Assembly (NCBI GenBank): GCA_049999805.1
Contig: JBNGIO010001238.1
Location: 1-21,315, forward strand
DNA from: Folioceros fuciformis
Taxonomy: Eukaryota; Anthocerotophyta; Anthocerotopsida; Anthocerotales
Direction of reading: 5' to 3'
Length of the DNA stretch: 21,315 bases
The notes under the pieces were generated by a model that was given only the letters and a program-made list of their open reading frames with translations, was not told the origin of the DNA and did no database searches. The first letter of the stretch is position 1, and each line of letters begins with the position of its first letter. Both the position numbers and the translations under genes were made by a program. Below are positions 12,501 to 18,864 of the stretch, in pieces.

Positions 12501-12637
12501 CCTACGTACGCAGTCTCCACAATCTGCGCCGCTGGATCAGCAACCTGAGCTAGAATAGCTGGCACAGCAAGAGCAGCAATCTCCCTCCCAACATCGTTGG
12601 TCTTGAAAATGTCAAGCAGCGCGCAACTGACGTTCAT
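9564..12637 (-). CDS. MATE-family efflux transporter (DinF clade, DTX44/45-like), twelve exons
   Basis: Proposed joins: 12493-12637 (exon A) or 12245-12410 (exon B), then 11645-11848, 11404-11531, 11149-11284, 10966-11062, 10754-10854, 10511-10674, 10330-10401, 10124-10240, 9946-10041, 9739-9860 and 9564-9633. The product has 483 residues with exon A or 490 with exon B. MATE proteins are membrane antiporters that export organic anions or other small molecules; plant DinF-clade members include citrate exporters and plastid proteins. Recognisable parts are PVELAAVGVSISIFNLVSK, NIPLLNVTTSFVAEDEA, an acidic cytosolic loop, EQYLALRAFGAPAVVVSLA, QGVFRGFKDTKTPLYSTG, NVANIVLDPILMF, GVSGAAIATVASQY, FDGLHYGASDFAYAAYTM and the ending TASGPWRIIRD. 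Hydrophobic segments fit about 12 membrane helices. The last exon was chosen because it restores the GPW ending; without that splice the frame stops at TAA right after the donor. No transit peptide is obvious. Confidence 0.92.
12095..12121. repeat. 9-base tandem repeat ACCAAATGC, three copies
   Basis: Three exact units lie in the first MATE intron, between exon B and the common exon 2. Purely a sequence observation; it may mark replication slippage. Confidence 0.9.
12171..12192. repeat. 8-base tandem repeat AAAGCATG, nearly three copies
   Basis: Units AAAGCATG, AAAGCATG and AAAGCA lie in the MATE intron about 55 bases downstream (on the gene strand) of exon B's donor. With the 9-base repeat nearby, this intron holds two short tandem arrays. 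Confidence 0.9.
12245..12410 (-). other. MATE alternative first coding exon B
   Basis: The exon starts at the ATG at 12410 and ends ATA-G before GTATTG, the same phase and the same final codons as exon A. It encodes MSPVDTLVQFLCSASDA, then FRNDELGMEIAVIALP and LALAADPLASLVDSAFIGRI. From memory this resembles the first helix of DTX44-type proteins (SLVDTAFVGHIG). It has no usable in-frame acceptor, so it should serve as a first coding exon and not be spliced after exon A. Confidence 0.85.
12493..12637 (-). other. MATE alternative first coding exon A
   Basis: The exon starts at the ATG at 12637 and ends ATA-G before GTACTA, phase 1. It encodes a short leader, then FKTNDVGREIAALAVP, QVADPAAQIVETAYVGRI. 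From memory, this resembles the first helix of DTX45-type proteins (METAYIGRLG). Over 39 aligned residues I count about 20 identical to exon B. If the following 82 bases are retained, the frame continues for 24 codons and stops at a TGA that overlaps the ATG of exon B (ATGA). Confidence 0.8.
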
Positions 12638-14320
12638 GCAGGACGACAACTTGTGTCAGAGGGATGCCAAAATAGAGACAGCGTTCTGGTAGAAGTAGCA
12701 CGCTCTCTGTTGCTCTAGCCTGACTGTGGCCAGTGACGGTCTGCCACTGGGAGCTGCATTCAGCTCGGCCTCTCGGCCGAGCAAGGTGCTTTACAACTTC
12801 TGTACGAAAGACCCAGGAATCCCGTGAGCTATCATGTAAGGGTTAATATCATGTACCGGGCACTGTGAAAGAGGCCACCGAGAGGACCCCTGCCGTCATC
12901 GAAAAAGAATGGCGACGCATCCGTTCCGTCTGCACCCTCCTGAGTATCCAAACGAGCTGTCACAAGCTCCGTGTTCCTCCTCCGACCTCGCACTGAGCTA
13001 AGACCGCCTTTTTTCCGCCTGAAACTCCATCGCACATCATGGAAATTCCTGCCACTGCATCCTAATTGTGTTCTATCCTGTCCTTGGAAACCTCCTTCCC
13101 TTACAAAACCCCTGCTCCTATTCCTGGCCCGGGCAGCAGCCCCCTGGCCCAAGGCGGAGGCTGGCTGTTCACACCTCCTGCCATGGCACGTCACTGGGAA
13201 TCCAGCAGGTTTAGGAGCAGAAACGTGCGGATCCCGGACACCTGCAGCAGAAACAGCACACAAAACTCATCAGGCCCTGGTCCATCCCGATCCCCTCCGC
13301 TCCCTCGGCAAATGAGTCTCCATTTCCAGGAGAGGCAAAAACAACAAGCCGCCTAGTCCGTGGGCCTGCTCTACCTCAAGCTCAGCTGCGACACACTGTT
13401 CTCTAAGCAGCAAGCCCTCAGAAACGACTGTGCGAAACAACAATGGCAATGCAGGGACTAACAAGGCATCGCAGACGCAGCTCAGCAGTCAAGGCAATGC
13501 CAGGCAGCCAGCAAAGCATCAAACACGACCAGATCGACAGGGACAAGCAGCAAGGATCAGCTCCGGAGTGCGCCAAAGCCACCTCAAGTCCCACTGTGTA
13601 AGCGGAGGTGGTGGCTTCTGCCCAGGAGCAAGAGGAAACGGGCACATCACGAGCAGAGACAGTGGACGCAGGGCAGCCGGACAGTAACATGAGCGGCGAA
13701 GAACGACGCACCCGAGGGAGCAAGGGGAGGAGGGCGGAGGGGCAGAGCCATGGCGCGCTCATGAGACCGGGCCAGGCAGCGTCAGGTGACAGTGAAAGAG
13801 CGTGCCGGTGCGAGGGCGTAACGGAGGAAGGCACGAGCCTAGTTTCTATTCCGATGGGTATGCGGCTGCTTGGCCTTCCTCACTCTCCCCGCACCTCACT
13901 GCTCAGCATTGCCACACTTATTGTTATCTAGACGGAGCCCCATCCCCGTCACCCGGGCTTCGCTTCGCGCACCGACCACGTGGACGACGAGTGAGCGCAT
14001 ACACATATGGGCACAAACTGTACGGGACTACATTGTATCGTCGTACACCAGTACATTCATACACTTACTTTCATATAGCCAGTAAAGTGGGCTGCTGAAC
14101 ATTCTCGTCTCCAAAAGGCCAGAAATTCTCAGAAATGGCCCAGAATGTCTTCTCTCTCTTATTCCACATTTCGGTGGTAAGGGCCGGAGGGTCAGAGCCG
14201 AATCACAAAAATGAGGTCCAAAGCAGTGCTCAAAGTAAGGAATGGTCTCTCTGCTACGAGGAGAACCAGTTTGGGATAGAGAAACGGTTTGTAAAACCTA
14301 ACGAAACCCAACGGACCTAT
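12638..14320. other. Spacer: MATE promoter and RPN8 3' region
   Basis: Both flanking genes are on the minus strand. The stretch should hold the RPN8 3' untranslated region at its right end and the MATE promoter and leader at its left end. Several frames of 100 to 140 codons are open on both strands, for example minus 13418-13834 and plus 12971-13315, but none resembles a known protein and they overlap one another. No tRNA, rRNA or transposon was recognised. Confidence 0.5.
12763..12782. other. 8-bp perfect hairpin upstream of MATE
   Basis: GCTCGGCC and GGCCGAGC are perfect complements separated by TCTC. The hairpin lies about 125-145 bases upstream of the exon A start codon, probably in the 5' leader or core promoter. 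It could fold in the mRNA leader or serve as a palindromic protein site. Confidence 0.7.
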
Positions 14321-16086
14321 CTAACTGCCCGAACCTGCAGGGATGGCGATTCCTGACGACGTTCCATCCGCAAGCCTTTCATGCTCCTTATTTAATAGCT
14401 GCGATGACAGCAAATGAGCTTAATATCAGTCAACGACAATCACCCGGAAGAACATAGAAACAAGGGTAGCACATGAAAATTGCACTAGGTCCTAGACCTT
14501 GTTGTTGATTAGATTGTGAAGCGCAACCACGCTGCGGATAAGTGCGGAGAGGTAGATGACAAGCATCATATCATTTGTTTTCACTGTCAACCAGCATGGA
14601 ATGGGTAAGCCTCTCCCAATCAAAACATGAGCAAGATTCAACCCGATCTAGACAAGACTCTATGCATCAGGAGTGCGATCATACCCGCAAAAGCCTTGAT
14701 CAGCTCGTTTATATTCAGGTTGGGAAGGAGGTTAAATACATCCTGCACAGGAAACGAGCGGGTTGTAAGCCACTGCATGATGTGAAAGTTGGTCCTTCAG
14801 CTGGCACCTTTCTCGAAACCTGCAGCCAGCAAGGTCTTACCTGCAAGTGGTACAGGATCTCATGGTTCAGGGGAAGGTGCCCTTCCACGACATGGTCAAG
14901 GTAAGAATGGATCTCCTTCAGTCGAGCTTCCAACCCCTTCAATGCCACAATCTTTCCTCCTACCTGTGTACCAAACGAAGAAACAGACAAACAGTCAGGT
15001 AGGAACGAAAAGGAGAATCAAAGCAACCACAGAGAGCAGTTCCACCAGGTCGTGTTACCGTACCTCTGACGCCAGTGTGCTGACTGTCGCATCCTTCACA
15101 TCCCTTAGAAGGTGTTCCACTCCTGAAAAAGCGAAGACAAAGCAGCCATTTCAGTGCATAAGCGTAAAAAACTGTTGAAACATCCGTGAAAAGACACATA
15201 AAGATGTTAACATACCTATCTCCTCGGCTTCGTAGGCACCAATTTCTGAGGGAACGTGGACGAAGACTTTTTGACTCTTTTGGGTTGCATCCTGCAAGGT
15301 CCATCACATGTCAATGTGTGATGTATGTGAAATATGCATAATGCCAGTATTAACGCACCTCACCTCCTTCACTTCTTCAATAGCATAATACGCCTTGGTC
15401 GGAATTCCAAGCTCCCTCGGCTGCACGTCGATGATCACCAAGACAGGGTTTGGAGCATAACTGCAAACGAAGTTCCAGCTCCCCCCGTCAGCATTTCACC
15501 CATTTCTTGCTCATTGATCCGACAAAAAGAAGCTCACAAACGAAAACCACGTACTCTCGAAAAAGCTCGTGAATGTCCAAATCGTTCTCCCGGAGCCTTG
15601 GACCAGTGCTATACCATCCTACCACCTGCTCCTTTGCTGCACAAATACCAACACCCAGCGTCAGCCACCCGACAGACTACTCGTTCGAAAGAAACAGGAT
15701 ACACCGTCCAGCTCCTTCCCCACCGTTAATCCTCTTGAACATATCAAACATCTGTTCGTGATAGTTGTGATCCAGAAACCAGATACTTGCGTCCTTGTCA
15801 TCCTCCTCAAACGGCACTGCAAAGTCACCATTCCCCCACCCCGTAAGAGAGATTGCATGACCAAACCCTAACCCGAGAGAGCAAGACACATGTGCGCACC
15901 GGCGTAGCTGTTAGTAATGTCGAGGCGACCCCGGAAGGTGGCTCCCAGCAGCACCCCGAGCACGCGCTTGCGAGTGTCTTTGGCCACCCGATTGTAATTG
16001 TCCACGATGCTGAGAAGCACCAGCGGATGCACCACCACCTTCTCGATTACGTGCCCCGATCCCGCCTGGCTCACCACCACGTCCAT
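14321..16086 (-). CDS. RPN8: 26S proteasome lid subunit RPN8 (MPN domain), ten exons
   Basis: Proposed joins: 15900-16086, 15724-15816, 15555-15636, 15364-15460, 15216-15291, 15064-15122, 14841-14963, 14685-14742, 14498-14583 and 14321-14398, giving 312 residues (plants about 308, human PSMD7 324). RPN8 pairs with the deubiquitinase RPN11 in the lid of the 19S regulatory particle and is itself inactive. The MPN domain is seen as [55 protein letters not shown] and [20 protein letters not shown]. The zinc-binding His-x-His of active JAMM enzymes is absent, as expected. Then come [20 protein letters not shown], the helical part [20 protein letters not shown] and [20 protein letters not shown], and the end [12 protein letters not shown]. 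The last exon uses donor AAG/GTCTAG; if unspliced, the protein stops after one extra Val. It is head to head with hslV. Confidence 0.96.
15863..15871. promoter_or_regulatory. Telo-box AAACCCTAA in RPN8 intron 1
   Basis: AAACCCTAA matches the plant telo-box, an element found near the starts of genes for translation and growth. It lies in the first intron of RPN8, about 30 bases after the first coding exon, close to the shared promoter. A functional role is inference; the match is exact but short. Confidence 0.45.
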
Positions 16087-16370
16087 CAGGGATTTCCTCT
16101 ACCGGCTGTGCTCTGGCTCCCGAGAGTCGGCCCTCCTGACGGACTGAGTAACTAAGTACAAATCAGGAACCAGAGCGAACGGACTTGCTTAACTTCGACC
16201 CGCGTGATGTATACGCTGCGCACAGAACGCTGGCACCAGACAGAACGGGATTTCCTTAACGCGGACCCAAGGGCTTTACTGGGGACACCGGTGACAGTGC
16301 CGACCATAAACATGTCTTGATCTTTGCCGCGTCTAAAGTTGTTGGAGCCTGGCGGTGAGCAATTGCAGGG
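16087..16370. promoter_or_regulatory. Probable bidirectional promoter between RPN8 and hslV
   Basis: Only 284 bases separate the start codons of two divergently transcribed genes, so both leaders and both core promoters must fit here unless one extends into the other gene. The spacer carries an imperfect direct repeat: GAACGGACTTGCTTAAC at 16177-16193 and GAACGGGATTTCCTTAAC at 16243-16260. A candidate leader-intron acceptor (AATTGCAG) lies just before the hslV ATG. No clear TATA box is seen on either side. Confidence 0.75.
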
Positions 16371-16489
16371 ATGTGGGGACGGGGGCTCGCGCATGTGCGG
16401 TTGCTCCTCCGCAGTAGCCTAGGTGCGCGTTGCCATTTCTTCATTTCAGATCGTTTTGTCAGGGGCAGCCGCTGTTCCGAGATGGGAGG
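16371..16489 (+). other. hslV exon 1: mitochondrial presequence
   Basis: The exon encodes 39 residues and two bases of a codon and ends before GTATGTCC. It contains about eight Arg, three consecutive Leu and no acidic residue until position 27, fitting an amphipathic matrix-targeting helix. It is separated by an intron from the catalytic domain, the expected arrangement when a bacterial-derived gene has gained a targeting exon. Confidence 0.75.
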
Positions 16490-18130
16490 GTATGTCCATT
16501 TCCCAGGTTCCACTTGGGCAAGGCTTACATCTGGAACAGTCTGTGATTGAGATAGTTGGAATCTGCCGCGTCTGCAGAGAGCGTGCCGAATTACGGGTGG
16601 ACTGCCCCATCGAGTTCGGAAGCTGCTTTGAAGCATGGCTGGCGATTGAGGGTACCTGGATCCAAGTATGTTTCTTCGTACCAGTTCTGAGACGACAAGG
16701 ACTGAACACTTGACGTTCGCCAGTGGTTTACTGTGGATCTGCAATAAGGAGAATCAGTCATATGTGGAAATCATTTGGCAGGGACCGAGATATGCATTCC
16801 GACAGGGGCATGCTTGGAACGACGGTCTTGTGCGTGCGGAAAGGTGACAAGGTGCTGATCATCGGAGACGGTCAAGTGACACTAGGATCCGAGATAATTA
16901 AGCCCAACGTGAGAAAAGTCCGCAGAATTGGGGACAATGTCATTGGAGGGTTTGCTGGTAATGTTGACAGTTTGAGAATTGACATTGGAACTATGGTGCC
17001 GTCACCAATCCGGGGTGCGCTTTGACACTTGAGTCCATTTTGTGGCTGTGTAGGTGCAACTGCTGACTCTTTTACACTCTTTGAAAGATTAGAGACTAAG
17101 CTCGAGGAGCATCCTGGTATGTCTGAGACAGTGGCCTGACAATGGGTCCATTTGCAACAAAAAAGCTTATGTTTGTGGCATCTAAATCGTTTCCGTTGGT
17201 ATCATTGCAGGTCAGGTACAGTAGTGCCAGAACATGGCAGCTTGCTATTACCTTGCTTATTTGAAAGAGATTTGGCTATCGTAGTACGTTGGTATGTACA
17301 AGCCAAGAAACTTCTGCCTTGGATAGGTCAATCCTGGAGTAAATTTGAAGGTGTGTTGCAAACTGGCAGCTCACTCGTGCGGCTGTAGAGCTTGCAAAGG
17401 CATGGAGGACTGACAAGTACCTGAGGCGATTAGATGTGAGTTCAAGCCTTGCTTTGGATATGAAAAGAGTGGATGTGTACGTGGTGCCAGTCACAGGTAC
17501 CGTCTAAGAAGTATGTTTTCTTCATGCAGGCAGTGATGGTAGTAGCGGACTCTGAAATATCACTTACAATTACTGGGAATGGGGATGTTCTGGAGCCTCA
17601 CGATGGTGTTGTTGGTTAGCTCCTGCCGCATTCTCCTAGCGTTTACTGGACGGGCGCTTGCCTGCTGTTGTCAGTTGCGAAGCAAAATGTACTTCGGTTC
17701 ATGACAGTCTGGCTAGAATTGACCACCTTTCTGCTTCTGCAGGAATCGGTTCGGGGGGCTCATATGCCTCGGCTGCCGCCAGAGCTCTGATGGACTTGCC
17801 AGATATGGATGCAGAGGCAATTGGTGAGCTCCTGAGTTGCACATGATTTCCAAATCTCTTCATACCTTGTTCCTATGTGGCGAGCTTGAGCTATCAATCA
17901 ATTGTGAATAACAGCTGGAGCTTTTGACCTCACATCGTCAATGTTCATGCTGTGTAGCCAGAAAGGCAATGAAGATTGCAGCAGATTGTTGTATCTACAC
18001 CAATCACAACTGGACCATTGAGCAAGTACAGTCCAAACAGAAAAAAAGCGAACCAGTAGAAGTCGCCTCTGCCACCATTTCTGGCGTAGACGATGAAAAC
18101 TCCAAGAAGGTAGAGCAGGTTGGCACGTGA
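16371..18130 (+). CDS. hslV: HslV (ClpQ) proteasome-like protease, probably mitochondrial, eight exons
   Basis: Proposed joins: 16371-16489, 16782-16957, 17054-17116, 17211-17215, 17370-17435, 17530-17614, 17743-17823 and 17958-18130, giving 255 residues. HslV is the Thr-protease core of the bacterial HslUV machine, powered by the ATPase HslU. Eukaryotic copies descend from bacteria and act in mitochondria. The N-terminus ([20 protein letters not shown]) is rich in Arg and free of acidic residues, a good matrix presequence. The mature enzyme should begin at Thr53 in [12 protein letters not shown] (codon 16819-16821). Hallmarks are [89 protein letters not shown] and [14 protein letters not shown]. 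About 32 residues, rich in Lys, Glu and Val, extend past the bacterial end. The ATG at 16371 was chosen because it alone gives the presequence in phase; the join over the first intron of 292 bases is less sure. No HslU gene lies in this window. Confidence 0.93.
17211..17215 (+). other. 5-base microexon (GTCAG) in hslV
   Basis: The bases GTCAG are flanked by a good acceptor (ATCATTGCAG) and a good donor (GTACAG). The preceding exon ends in phase 1 after HP, and the next starts at CTC in phase 0. Joining them directly shifts the frame; adding these five bases gives GGT-CAG, so the protein reads [13 protein letters not shown], matching the conserved H-x-G-x-L of bacterial HslV. Confidence 0.8.
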
Positions 18131-18864
18131 CAGGACTCTTGTGTAGCCGCGTATGCTGTGGAGGCGGTCGTGCGACTGCATAAAGTATGTCTTGTTCGAT
18201 TTTCTCAAGACGATGCTGCTTTTTTGGGGGTTTCCCAATCTCCTGCTCGGAAGCACTCATCTGTACGTAGTTAAGGCCACCAGATAGGCTATACGTCTTC
18301 CAATGTCTAACATATTTTACGATTGAAAGAATGCACACAGTCCTGCCTCCCCCGGCATGGTTGGAATTCGGTTCGGGTATTTCTGTGAGCTGAAAGGCAA
18401 AATTAACGGGGACTAATGGACGAGTGGGCGGGCGTGTTGCATGGCTCAGACGGTCAGGGATCAAAATGTTGGACGGGCCCCAGGCCCGAGCGCGGCCCAA
18501 TGATGCCGCAAGTCCTCAACTCCCGAAGCTCCTGGCCCAAATCCTCAGTTTGTCTACCTTCGACGTCTTTCACCTTCTCGCTTCCTTCAGCTCGCAGCCC
18601 CGGGCCGGCGCCTCTCGCTAGCGGAGGCTTGCGAGATTCAAGAGGTTATGCCACATGCGCTATAGCTTCCCAGAATTCTGTGCAAAGTTGGACACCTGTA
18701 AGCGGGAGAATTGACGCCATGAAAGTCCCGACGGCACGGAAATGGTGGCTACAGGAGGCGTGCACATTCATACGCACGCCTGTTGCCGGAGGAACTCGCC
18801 TCTTCGGAAGCTCGCGTTCGTAGAGGGTACGGTACTGGAATGTCAGCTCTCAGCCCTGTCCACA
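18131..18864. other. Convergent spacer between hslV and the acidic-protein gene
   Basis: The stretch lies between two facing stop codons and should contain both 3' untranslated regions. The middle (about 18410-18830) is GC-rich with a plus-strand frame of 135 codons at 18416-18823; I recognise nothing in it. A minus-strand frame crossing the hslV end (17945-18256) is its antisense and looks hydrophobic only for that reason. Confidence 0.5.

Noticed and set aside
13418-13834. 138-codon minus-strand frame between MATE and RPN8
   Set aside because: The Ser/Leu/Cys/Ala-rich product has no recognisable features, and overlapping frames are open on the other strand as well.
16763-16781. Alternative hslV start [10 protein letters not shown]
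   Set aside because: It would lie inside the first intron and gives a poor targeting peptide; the ATG at 16371 gives a good presequence that joins in phase.
17945-18500. Minus-strand frames with membrane-like hydrophobic stretches
   Set aside because: They are antisense to the last hslV exon, whose charged tail reads as hydrophobic on the other strand. No family resemblance was found.
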